Positions 53,301 through 64,000 of a DNA stretch of 64,000 nt are shown here, piece by piece. The position numbers and the translations under genes were made by a program. Below the pieces are notes generated by a model, which was not told where the DNA came from, ran no database searches, and was given only the letters and a program-made list of their open reading frames with translations. Source of the stretch: Cliona cf. orientalis (Eukaryota; Porifera; Demospongiae; Clionaida; Clionaidae); the NCBI GenBank assembly GCA_963930775.1, contig OZ005703.1, forward strand, positions 682,001 through 746,000. Direction: 5' to 3'. How positions within the stretch are numbered: the first letter of the stretch is position 1; each line of letters opens with the position of its first letter.

Positions 53301-55092
53301 TTTGGAGATGAAGCTGAAGAGGATGAAGAACAGATTGCTGTTGTCAGCAAGGTAAATACCCCAGACTTTAAATGCCTGTCTGCTGTTTTTTGGTGAAATT
53401 TTTGAGTATTCCCTCTCTCCTTCCTCCTCCCCCTTATTCCTCCTTCAGGACAAAAAGATTAAGAGTAGCCATGATGTGTTGACAGAAGACCCCAAGCTTA
53501 GCTCTCAACCTGCTCTCGATGCTGAAGAACTGAGGTGACACACGTACATGAATTTTGACTCGATTCTCCCCACACTAGCATAATTATGTAAGGCATATCA
53601 GCCCTGCATGTCTTTAGTGCAGAATTTCTTCTTTGATGTGGTGGGGACTGAAAACTTTGATGTGGCCACAGGCCCCGCCCCAACCATCCCCTTCGGAGCT
53701 CCTTGATTTTTGTTGTTGGGAAGAATAGATTTTGTGGGGTGGGACACGGTTCAGCTGTTGTGTGGTATTTTGTGGTTGTGCAGCATTCCTGAGTGTGACC
53801 CACAAGCTCTATGGGCTTACCAACAGTACTTAAGGCAGCCCTAGCATGTCAGGAGTTGAATGTTAACGGCTGTGAAAAGTCTCTTGAATGGACAAGTGGA
53901 GAAAGTTTTATTTTTTGGAAGGCTGCGAAATGGCCTGACACATAAACTATTAGAGTAAATTTCTTACAGGAATGTTGGAACCAGAACAAGCCACGCCACT
54001 AAAACCACTCACTAGGCAACCCCTGAACCACTGTATAGTAGTAGTGTTATAATGGAGTACTTATCAGTTCTTTTACTCTCTTCTTCTCTTCATAACATAA
54101 TATCCACACAGAAAAGAGAAGAAGAGAAAGCGAAAGAAGGAGCAGTCATCTCTGCATGTATGTAGGTTTACAGTTAGCATTAGTCTAGTAGCACATAACG
54201 GAGCTTTTACAAATGGCCACCCTTTACCACATACATGTACTGCTGTATGAGGTAATACATGTATGTATGTACTTGCATGTATTTAGTGCTTGTATCTGTA
54301 CATGTGTGGTGATGAGATGCTATGCTATGTGGGTGTATATACACATTCTGCTATATAGGTAATAACTAACTATACTAATTATTAATTGCAGGCTGCTAAC
54401 GATGGGAGTCGACGGAATGACGAGGATAGTGGTGATGATGATGAGTTTGACCGACAGATGAGGGAGCAGGTGAGAAAGAGACTCCGCGGAGAAGTACAAG
54501 ATGATGAACCAAAGCTGAGCAGAGCGTAAGAGACACACTCTCCCCCCCCCCCCTCTCTCTCTCTCTCCTCTTGGCATCTACTCATTATAGCATCTTGATT
54601 GTGGAATTTTAAGTGATTACAGTTTATGAGGGCTTAAAGCTCTATATATCCCTCTCTCTCTCTCCGCTCTCTTTGGTATAATATATGACCAATCGCTGAA
54701 GATGTGGAAAAATTTGTAGCAACAAATAATCATGTGTCACGCACCTTACTTGAAAAAATTTCCGTCTGTATGATAACAGTTATTTGTATTCACTTCAATC
54801 CACCCTCCTCTAACTGGCATTGATCTTCACAAAACGCTTGTCTTGATTGCATTTTTCGCCGATCACAATTAAAATTTCCCTGTCTATGTGTGCTAAAAAT
54901 TGCATGTGCTCTCATCCCAGTAACATCTCAGTAGTGTTTGATGTTCGGAAAATAATTTTTGTTCTTGCGTGTGCACTCGGATTGTTTTTGTTAGAGTCTG
55001 TGGGCCTTGATCTGTGGAGGAGCATATCTAAACTGCCAATTTGACTCATGGCCAAATTTCCCGTCTGTATTCTCTCACTCTAACTCTCATAC

Positions 55093-55137
<45 letters not shown>

Positions 55138-56150
55138 CTCTCCCTCTGTCTCCTCTCTCATTAGTGTCTGTCATAAATGTATTTGGCCGCTCCCCACGTG
55201 TTTTGCATATCAATCAATAATACTGTCACGCTTACTCTTACCGTCAGCTGGTACCTACCTTCATTCCCTCTAACACCCACTCCATGCCATGTGTGACGCC
55301 TACAATGTAGCTGCCCATGATGTCACAAAAATCCTCAAAAGAATGAGTATACAGCGTGTGTGCATGTGTGTGTACATGTATGTATAATTATTGTAATGTA
55401 CCGTAGTATCCCGGCCAAGCGCCCACTCCCAGATAAGCACCCATGTACTGCATTTCAAGGGGCCACTGTAGCAGCTTCTATACATTGTTGAACGTATGGT
55501 ATTTTGATCCCGGGTAAGCGCCCATGCGGGCTAAAATCGCAAGTTATGTTTTAATAATAAGCACCCATGGGCACTAATAGTTATCAGCCAATCCCTTGCT
55601 TTGTATGAAGCATAGATAGAAGCATAAATCTCCCGAGCGAGGGCAAAGCTTATGCCAAATGCATAAATCGATTTGTGATGGCAGTAATCATCAGCTGGAG
55701 TCAGGATAGCGGTAGCGACTGTTACTCTGGCGTCATTATTATTTCCACTGCACCCACATAGTTCAAGCTCTACACGATGACTATTTCTATTTTTTGACGC
55801 CACCTCCCTTCATTTCGACATTTCGGCGCCACATTAGTAACTGTAGCTAACTGTCCGCTGCGCACGTCACACGCACGCACACACACACACGACATTGTAT
55901 GTGTGTACGCATGTTGTACATACATGTAACTCTGTAGCTGTAGCTGTCCGTTACACTAGCTATTAGCGGTAATGGGGGGGAATGCATGTACATGTTGGGA
56001 TAGAGTCAGTGGGCTCCTCTCCGGCTTTGACGTCTGAGAGTGGTATATAGGCGGTGAAATGCATGTACACGATTTTTTTATTAAATGCATGTTTGTGTGA
56101 CACAGTGTGTACGGATATGTGCCTGTGATGCTATGTTAGTGGTAGACACA

Positions 56151-56185
<35 letters not shown>

Positions 56186-56476
56186 CGTTATGTAAGTGGT
56201 AGGGGTGGAGGGCGATATTAAGTACATGTAAGTGTTTTCAGAGAAATGGAATATTAGTGATCGTGAGCGAGCGAGTGGTTGCGTTGGTTGGTTGGGTCGG
56301 TTGCTTGGCACTAGGTGAGGCTATGTGTGAGGCTGGGAGGTTTGCTTCCCCCAGCTGCCACAGAGCACCAGACGCATGTCCAGGAATTTCAGCAATGCCA
56401 TTAGCGTCGTTATTGACACTCCACTTATGGGAGCTGTTTATCACTGTTGTATATATCTGTGTTTGTGTGTAAGAAA

Positions 56477-56513
<37 letters not shown>

Positions 56514-57664
56514 CAAGAGAGAGAGAGAAAGAGAGTATGTGTATGTGCATGCCTGTGGGCATCAATTAATGGATTTTAAATTGAGGATATAATAATCATT
56601 TGATAGTGTTTGCCAGACATACATATTTATCTCAACCAAGGCCATGTGTGTGTGTGTGTGTACAAATACGCAAATTATGTTGAAAGATGGCGTGGTTAAG
56701 GTGTTGACCATCACAAAGATTAAAGTCAGTCAACATACTAAGGAAAGGTTAATTAACCAGGGGGATACCTTAATTAACCCCTCAGACAACAAACAGCAGC
56801 AACATAGCTTAGCATCGAACGATAAACCCTGAGGTCAGACGTCACTGTAAGAGCATCTGTCGTGAAGCTGAATTTATCTTAAAGGCTGTATACGGCGTGC
56901 ATGTATTATTAACTGTAAACAGCCTTAATAATTGTTATCCTCGACCCCAAGCTATAGCTAGGCCCTATTACCAGCTTTTCAGTTATCGCATGTTTTAGCG
57001 TGCCACATTGAAAAGCTTGGAATGCCAATGAATGGGCCTGGGGACGAGGTTTCGTAGCTTGTTGATACTGATATTCAGTGAAGCACAACTCTTGATGGCC
57101 TCTATGACCTCTGAGTCTATCGTAGACTTAGGGGACAAAGTAGTTGCACATAATCATGGAAAATTTAGTTCAATTTCTGTCTCAATTGCAAGGAGTGGCC
57201 TGTTCCAATTTCAGTAATCCAATTTCCATAATCTCGTTCTCACTCTAACCCAATCAACGACACGGCTACCCCAAATTACGAAACTTGCATACAAGTGGTC
57301 TCTTGCACTAATCGCACTGATACCCCACTTTTCTGCACACAGTTACGAGACAAGCTAATAAAATAATAATATTATATCCTAGGTATAATAATATTTTAAA
57401 TAGTGAGACTAACTACGTAACTACCCAGCTGTCTATGACATGACACGGTTACTGCAATTATGAAAATTGCTTTATAATATACAAGTAATTGCTCCATTAC
57501 TCCCGCACTCTTATGCACGCTGAGTGTCCTAGCCAACGATCGAGGTATGTGTTATATGCTGTAAGGGACTGTCGGTCAGGTGAAATTGATATGTAGACTT
57601 ATGGATTTTGAAAGGTGCGGCACATTCCATTCGTTCCTAATGACACAGAGTTGAGATCATTCTC

Positions 57665-57723
<59 letters not shown>

Positions 57724-60700
57724 AAGGAGTATCTTTTAACGGCGAGTACATGATTGCTGAACATGACAACCAATTGAGCAACAGATCTGGAAATAATGGC
57801 AGAAAGACCAAGACCTCATCGTAATAATAATTATCATCATGATTATTGCTGCCTACAGCACAGCACTGCACTGTGGGTGGGTATTCGCTTTAAATCATAA
57901 TAATATGCAATTCCATGCTAGAAGAATGTTGCTCTCAGTATACTTGCATGTATAGTACTACAGTCACTCCTTTTCATCGCCATGGCATGGCACATCCAGG
58001 TATCGACTACAGAGAGATTCCGAGTATATTGACTCACTGGTGGACACCAGTTGCCGTGTTGAGATGTCAATTAGTGTGATTAGTGTGGGGTGACCCTGGG
58101 GTAATATGATACTCCATATGAGGTTGCGGCGTGCCATTCAATGCTGATTCAATTAGGGAGCCACTAAATTTCAATTATCTGTCAACGGCTAGTTAGCTAG
58201 CGCGCCTTATTAAATTTCATAAACCGTGTACATGTATGGTATATAATATACACCCCATAAATTTAAAAGCCCTTGGTTTGCTCAAGACTATCAATGCTGC
58301 CACCAGTACATCACATATGCGCATGTCTAGCGTTCTGACAGCAATATCGAATAAAAATATTTATTATACTACATTATATACATGTACATGTTGCGTACTG
58401 CTTAGAGTTTAGTGTGGGAACCCCTTGATAAACTATTAATTAAATTATTATTTAGTAGTCATCACTGTGCTAATTGTGTATTTATAGTAAGTGTGGTACA
58501 TTAGTGTTAAGTAGTTTACGACAAGAACTGCTGGGCTCAGCAATGATCCCGTGGGTAAATATAGAACTGCTAGCCTAGGGGGTTACTATAAATGGCACGA
58601 GGCTCTATAGTCCACTTCTGTAATATTTATAATTATTATTAATGAAGATGATTGAACAATGTTCCCTTAAATTAATTTTAATAATAGCTTCCTGATTAAG
58701 CTGCCCTGATAATTGATAACGGCAGATCTAGAACACCTATAATTCAAACTATCGAATTTTGTAAATTACCACCATAAACATTACATGTACGTTTACAAGC
58801 GACAGTTGCATTCCAGTGGAGCGGCTGGGAAGGTACTCTTCTCACTCCCACTGTCAGCTACAGTGCTACAATTAGTCGCTGGGTAATACTAGGCGGAGGA
58901 AATTAACCAAGTTAACACAAAATACGTGCAGCTCTCAGATGAACTTTAGACCTTGCGAGTCTGGGAAGAAAGTTATTACTGACAGATGTGTGTGGAGAAC
59001 CAGGCTATTTAATTAATAAAGCAATTTTTTGGGGGAATTTTATTTCATTAGCTCACTATACTATAACGTGTGAAAGAGAGAAAGGGAGAGAGAGAGAGAG
59101 AGAGAAAGGGAGAGAAAGGGAGGGAGGGAGGGAGAGAAAGAGAGGGGGGAGAGAGAGGGAGGGAGGGAGTGCTGAGAAAGGGGAAAGGATTGTACTACTT
59201 GGAGGCGTATTTTTACATATCTGTCATTTCTTCCCTCGCTGACCCCTACCTCCCTCGACACATTTTTGTCTACTACTTTGTAATAGTATCAAAGTTCACT
59301 CATCAAGATAATGAAACTATGATGCAATAATTACATCATCCGTTGTCCTTCCACCTATATGGACCTGTCTGGATCCAGTTACGATGTAGTACGTAGGTAC
59401 TCCATTTTTGTACCTACTTTTGATCATTTTCGTCAGACAAGAATAAAGTCCAGTCTTGTGTACAGACTTCAACAATGGCAGCTGCTCTCTGATTCAATAT
59501 CTCGGTAACCTGAGAAGGGGACACTATATCAGCTTTCTTCCAAAGTATTTCTCTTGGGAGTTTGGGAGTGCAAGAGAGAGAGGAGAGAGAGAGAGCGCAC
59601 ATCAATCAAGTTCCGGAGCTGCAATGGAATTCTTACACCATGTGGCAGCATACTCAGCCAATTATGAAACTCGTCCCTCTCCAGTCCCAAGGGAAAACTG
59701 GTGCCGAGAGATTGAGCATATGTCGGATGCCGTCCTATGAACCTAACATGGGATTAAACGCATGCCCCCTTCCTCTCTCTCTCTCTCCCCCTCTCCCACT
59801 CCCACACGTAGCTCTGTCAGCTGTTCCTCCTCCCTTCCTCCCTCCCTCTTTCCCTTTCTCTCTCTCCCTTTCTCATGACTTGTAAACATGATATAGATGC
59901 TATCCTGTAGGTATGACCATGTTTTGGGTGAGCAATTAGTGAGGTCACTGCTGCTGGTGGCGGTATGGTTTATACAGTGTAATTTGCAAGAATGTAGTGT
60001 GGGAGGGGTGTTATTTGTGAAGTATATCATCTAATGAGCTGTTTTTGTGCACAGATTAAGGGGGAGAGGGAGGGAGAGACAGAAAGAGAGAGTGAGAGAG
60101 AGGCTGGACATATTTGAAAAAAAATTGTATCTTGCTCGTTTTTCTAACGATTCATCCATATAGCAAACCACATTCTTCTCGTTATCACATTCTATTCACC
60201 TTTGAGAGTGTGAGCCTGTTGAAATCCTACCCTCCTTTACCTAATGGTTGCAAGATGAGCTGTCTACCACCTTGCCATTAGATCACCTCTTAATTAGCTG
60301 TATACCTGTGTGAAGCTTGTGTACACAATGAATCAAAAGTGCATTAGCTAAAGAAAGGACAACTCACTCTATCTATCTCTCTATCTCTCTACATATCTGC
60401 TCTTTCACTGAAAAATGTGCTTCACTTTAAGTGGTTGGAGTGAAGTTGTATCCTGGACCAGCTCCCACTTAGCTTGGTGGTGTAACCTTACCTCCCTCTA
60501 TACTACTACAGTAGGATGTATCCAATTTCAGTCATTATGCAATAATGTGTAGAAGACCAGATGCATGCTAAACTTAGTATGTTTTTTTAAGAGTATACAA
60601 AATATTAGCGGATTCAGATTGGACAACTATAGCATGCAGTGTGGTATGTATAAAGTATGGAAAAGGCTCTGAAAAAAGCGTATTTGTGAATCAAGGATAA

Positions 60701-62532
60701 AAAAGGATTCAGCCCTGAATATTTGAATGAGCTTGTATGAGTGTGCATGTGATTTGAGTCACTTATGATTGGCCATACTGCTGTTCCCCACAAACCTCAA
60801 CTCTAGGAAGGGGGGGGAGAATAATGGTTTGCAGGTGTTATAACCCCTAACCCACCTCCTAGGAGAGGTGGGGAGAGAAAGAAAGACCAAAGAGATATTA
60901 TGTCATCCATCAAGGGCTGTTGGGTTAACTGGTTTAGACCTATCAGCAAATTTTGGGCTAGAGAGGTTTGTAGGTACATGTAGGTGGAGAGACTAGAGTT
61001 TGAGTTTGGTAACCAAAACTGGTACACATTGAGAATTTCTGGACTACAAGTACTAAAGGGTGCTGTACTGTGGTCAATGATGTACATAGTATACATGACA
61101 TTGAGTATCTTTCAACTATGCTTGGGTCCCCCAACCTACCATTATTGAATTTTTTTTCCTCTTGGATGGACTACAGTCTTAGACTAGTTGTGGTGAACTA
61201 GGGGTGTGAGAGTGTGTGTGAGTGATTGTGTGGGGATTCATTGTTTAGTCTTTTGGATGGTCAGTTGCCCAGGAAGTTAGTGAGGTGGTGGTTTGGAAGA
61301 GAGAGATAAAGAGCAAAAAAAAAATAATAATAATAAGAAGGAGAAGCCTCTATTATATCCCTGATTCATTATAGGATATTAATGTCACCATGGTGCACGG
61401 GTTTGGCACACGCTCGCTTTGTGATGCGTCTGTAGTCGGGTCGCCATGGAAACAGAGAGACAGAAGAAGCCAGCTCCTCGATATTCTGTTGAATGTAAAT
61501 ATCGTCGAGTGAGGTAACCCTGAGGCGCTGCCGAACAAGGGATGTATAGTCTCCAAGAAGACAGAGAGAGAGGGGGGGGGGGAAGCCATCTTTTGGATCT
61601 TCTATAGACTGTATCCTGCTGTCGATCGATGTCTTGTAGCCCTGAGGCTGTGCGGCGACCGATAACCATCCCATCCTCTCTCTCTAGAGCTGTGTACTTG
61701 TATGGTGTGCCTATAGCTAGCTACTAAAATAAATAATGCATTTTGTAAGGGTCTGTCTCACTGCTGCTCTTGCTTGCTTCACTGTGTGTATATGGTACAT
61801 GCCACATGTATGGGTTATTTACGTACATACATGCATACATGGATGGGTTGCTGGATGCAAGAACGCATGCACACTGGCGTATGGTTTATGAGCGTGAGCC
61901 TATGTGTAATGCGTGTACCTTGTTATGTTGCCGGGCAATTATGCATGTATGTTAATTATTGTTTTTTTTGGAGAGAATCGTGCTTAGTTTTGGTCTGATG
62001 TGCTGTAATTTTATCAACTTGGGTTACCAAAAATTGCTAACATCGTTAATGGAAATTATGTGGGAAAATTTTATTAGCTCGTCGGAAATTTCTCTGAGTA
62101 TGCACAACAAAGTAATAATATTACATAATATTTGTGGTCATTAGGAAATAGCATTAGTCGTAATATTATTATGTTTAATTTTCTAGCTTATGAAAGCCTA
62201 AAATTAAAATCAAGCGTATAATATATTATATCTTTTTAAAATTATGGAGGGTTGATTAATTTTAATTACCAAGTATTCTGCATGTAGGTTAGCACTGGTC
62301 TCTGAATTTGATTTTTATCATCACATACATACATACATACCCTCACACCCACACACCCACACATACTCACACCTGCACACACACCCTCACACCTGCACAC
62401 CCTCACACCCTCACACCCTCACCCCTCACAGTGAAGAGCTTCGGTTGGAGTCTGAGCAGCTGATGCGAGAGCTGAGAGAGGCTCGGAGACAAAAGGACGA
62501 GGATGAAAGAGACACTGCAAAGAAAGAAGCCG
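50346..62532 (+). CDS. CWC27: CWC27 homologue, copy 2 (spliceosomal cyclophilin-like protein, 3' end outside window)
   Basis: Eleven exons in the window: 50346-50387, 50478-50613, 50677-50718, 50811-50842, 50908-51051, 51164-51363, 53282-53351, 53449-53534, 54112-54157, 54392-54525 and 62432-62532, all in phase. Residues 1 to about 175 are a cyclophilin-type PPIase domain (FGDIDIELWSKETP, FHRIVRDFIAQTGDP, SQFFFTLNRADEL, KHTLFGKV). The residue aligned with the catalytic-site Trp of cyclophilin A is Glu (ADEL), as in human CWC27, which lacks isomerase activity. The next region has NFSLLSFGDEAEE and SSHDVLTEDP, as in vertebrate CWC27, then a charged helix (EELRLESEQLMRELREARR). CWC27 joins the activated spliceosome (Bact complex) and is linked to retinal and skeletal disease in human. 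The final exons should lie beyond 64000. Confidence 0.93.
51378..51604. mobile_element. CCGTATAGCC MITE (copy-2 module, first)
   Basis: Ends CCGTATAGCC and GGCTATACGG flanked by TA (51376-51377 and 51605-51606). Orthologous to 40624-40860 but with a shorter internal TA run. Confidence 0.87.
51722..51909. mobile_element. CCGTATAGCC MITE (copy-2 module, second)
   Basis: Ends CCATATAGCC and GGCTATACGG; orthologous to 40978-41177. It lacks about 15 bp near the left end that the other copy keeps. Confidence 0.82.
52249..52454. mobile_element. CCGTATAGCGGG MITE, related family
   Basis: A palindromic element with ends CCGTATAGCGGGAAATTTTC and the inverse, TA on both sides, and internal GAGAAAACTTTCGCGG repeats. 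It lies outside the duplicated module and has no partner in copy 1. Confidence 0.85.
56155..56182. repeat. (GT)n microsatellite
   Basis: A pure GT tract in CWC27-2 intron 10; another GT tract is at 56479-56510. Confidence 0.9.
57669..57724. repeat. (GA)n microsatellite
   Basis: A nearly pure GA repeat within CWC27-2 intron 10. Confidence 0.9.
62318..62430. repeat. CA-rich simple repeat next to the exon 11 acceptor
   Basis: ACAT units give way to CACACC/CTCACAC units that run straight into the acceptor of CWC27 exon 11 (CCTCACAG). The polypyrimidine tract of this splice site is thus made of the repeat, so its length may vary between alleles. Confidence 0.8.
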
Positions 62533-64000
62533 GTGAGCAAAAAAAAAAATGTCGGAAACTCGAGAGCTGGCTAGGCTGCCAGTGTCTGTCTGACTGTGTG
62601 AAACCGCTTGTGAATTTTTCGCGATAGTGATAAAAAATATTATGTGTGGAATTTCAGGCCTTTAGAGGTAAAGGATTGGCTAAAAGAGTGTTACCAACTA
62701 CTTGAGTCATGCAAATACATAGATTGCTTGACAATTTTTGCATTCGACTAATCGAGAGAATTACTTTTCTAATGAAAATTATGGTATGATGGCGATAAAA
62801 ACATGCCAGCTCAGCTTTAGTTAGCTACGTATGTTATTAGCCTCGTTTTGTGAATGTCCCATGTCACCACAAGGCACTGCGCTGTGTACACAAGGCCAGA
62901 CAGTGATACTCCTTGCCACTGAGAACTGTAGTGTGGGAGTGACTGCCAAAGCAGCTAGTACTATATATACCATACTATACCATACCTTTCTACATACGCA
63001 TGTATACATGTGTGTGTCTCTCTATCTGCTATTCTTTATAATACAGTGCATAGTATAGTATAGGGCATGGCATAACGGATCATCCCCGTACGTCAGTGTA
63101 CACAGTTTGTATAGCATAAAGTAGTCAGTGAGTACGACTGTTAACATAATCCACCACAGAGGGGACCACCATAGTAGCTCAGTGCATTCCTGAGGCGATC
63201 AATATACCATGAGGGAGATACGTAGATATATACATGTATGTATGTACGTATGTATGTAAGTATGATAGGCATAGCATGGGCATTAGTGGTAGGAGGTAAA
63301 GCAGCTGTTTCTTATAAAGGGTTAAGGGTCTAACAAGCATTCTTATGGAAATGGACGGATGCATATTATTATTATCGTGTGTGTGTGTGTGTGTGTGTGT
63401 GCAGCAGATGGGCACCTTGGCCGGAGCTGACAAAAGGTCAAAGGGTGACATAACCCAAAAAGGAGGGAAATAGGCAGCTGCTGATAGGAGGATGTGCTTG
63501 CTTGGTCTATAGGTTGCACCATAGTATCGCACAGCATAGTGTGGCATGCTTGCGAGACAAAGTGTAGTTACGGCCATAGAATAAGTTCCATAGCTAAACT
63601 GTTGGCACATGATCTATGGCATAGCACAGCAGATCTGCAGAAGTGGGTGTTACTACAATGTCACACTAATGACAAAGCTGGCATAGTAGTAATGGATGAG
63701 TGATGATATCATTCATTAATGGAAGGTTCCCTCTCTGTGTCTCTGCCTTTCTGTCTCTCACCTCTCACTCCAGCTAGGTGGAAAGTTTAATTTATTACCA
63801 GATTTTTCTCATACATGCTAGAACCCACCAGACACATAGTCTTGTGTAAGGATAGCAAAGGTCATTGCAGATATCCTTCAGCATCATTATTACTGCTAGG
63901 TTATGTAGATAGCTAATGAATAGATTGACCACAGAATGTTCGCTTGCAATTCTGAAGTGGTTAGTGATTGCATGAGGCATTCCTGTGGGCACCAGCCACC
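62533..64000 (+). other. Start of CWC27-2 intron 11, no gene seen
   Basis: Follows the donor GTGAGC at 62533. Contains a GT microsatellite at 63379-63401 and short GTAT repeats near 63235. No open frame with coding character was found on either strand. Confidence 0.6.

Larger units (their letters stand above)
54526..62431 (+). other. CWC27-2 intron 10 (7.9 kb), no confirmed gene
   Basis: By far the longest intron here. It contains microsatellites (CT at 55098-55135, GT at 56155-56182 and 56479-56510, GA at 57669-57723 and 59083-59170). It also has a short repeated CCGGGTAAGCGCCCATG-like motif at 55415-55570 and AT-rich unique sequence. No exon for the CWC27 sense strand is needed between the flanking exons, judging by human collinearity. 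A minus-strand open stretch at 61369-61570 is the only candidate for a nested exon. Confidence 0.7.

Noticed and set aside
55531..55803. 90-codon minus-strand open frame in CWC27 intron 10
   Set aside because: No domain, no splice context, and it overlaps a local repeat of GTAAGCGCCCATG-like units.

Overview
The window is animal nuclear DNA: multi-exon genes with GT-AG introns (mostly 40-700 bp), AT-rich introns, many microsatellites and many small DNA transposons. Best guess is a sponge (demosponge-like). This rests on the compact intron-rich genes, a ciliary gene (CPLANE1), tandem-CARD/TPR proteins and an Ig/FN3 receptor. It is an inference from gene content; a cnidarian or another early-branching animal is not excluded. 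I rebuilt exon structures by hand from splice signals and reading phase, and most models close exactly in phase.

Layout, left to right. (1) About 1-5.4 kb, minus strand: the 5' part of a secreted or surface Ig/FN3 protein that runs off the left edge; one Ig exon carries a 1-bp frameshift. (2) 5.8-23.15 kb, minus strand: a complete 19-exon CPLANE1 (C5orf42/JBTS17) homologue of about 3607 aa, a cilium and planar-polarity scaffold. (3) 23.3-30.3 kb: two members of an unrecognised single-exon gene family (called DNPIWL here, after a shared N-terminal motif). A broken copy of the CPLANE1 5' end (exons 1-2 plus promoter) lies between them and carries nested small transposons. (4) 30.9-32.5 kb: a TTAA-flanked element, then scraps of the SREK1IP1 first exon and the CPLANE1 promoter. 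(5) 32.5-36.2 kb, plus strand: two paralogous CARD-CARD-TPR genes. (6) 36.3-41.4 kb, plus strand: SREK1IP1 copy 1 followed by CWC27 copy 1, which has a nonsense codon and lacks its 3' exons; a 1.79-kb fold-back transposon sits between them. (7) 41.4-44.1 kb: a third CPLANE1 5' scrap, a third DNPIWL gene and a large imperfect palindrome. (8) 44.39-48.58 kb: an apparently intact TTAA-flanked transposon with two convergent genes, a 13-exon DDE transposase-like gene and a 3-exon cysteine-rich gene. (9) 48.9 kb to the right edge, plus strand: SREK1IP1 copy 2 and an open CWC27 copy 2 whose last exons lie outside the window.

The right two thirds is therefore a segmental-duplication mosaic. One module is SREK1IP1-CWC27, both splicing genes, and these are also neighbours in human. 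The second module is CPLANE1 5' end plus DNPIWL gene, present three times. Copy 2 of the first module preserves the empty site of the transposon in copy 1, so the order of events can be read directly. The most novel items are the DNPIWL family, whose internal repeat number falls 3, 2, 1 and which has a PD-(D/E)XK-like core, and the two-gene TTAA transposon.
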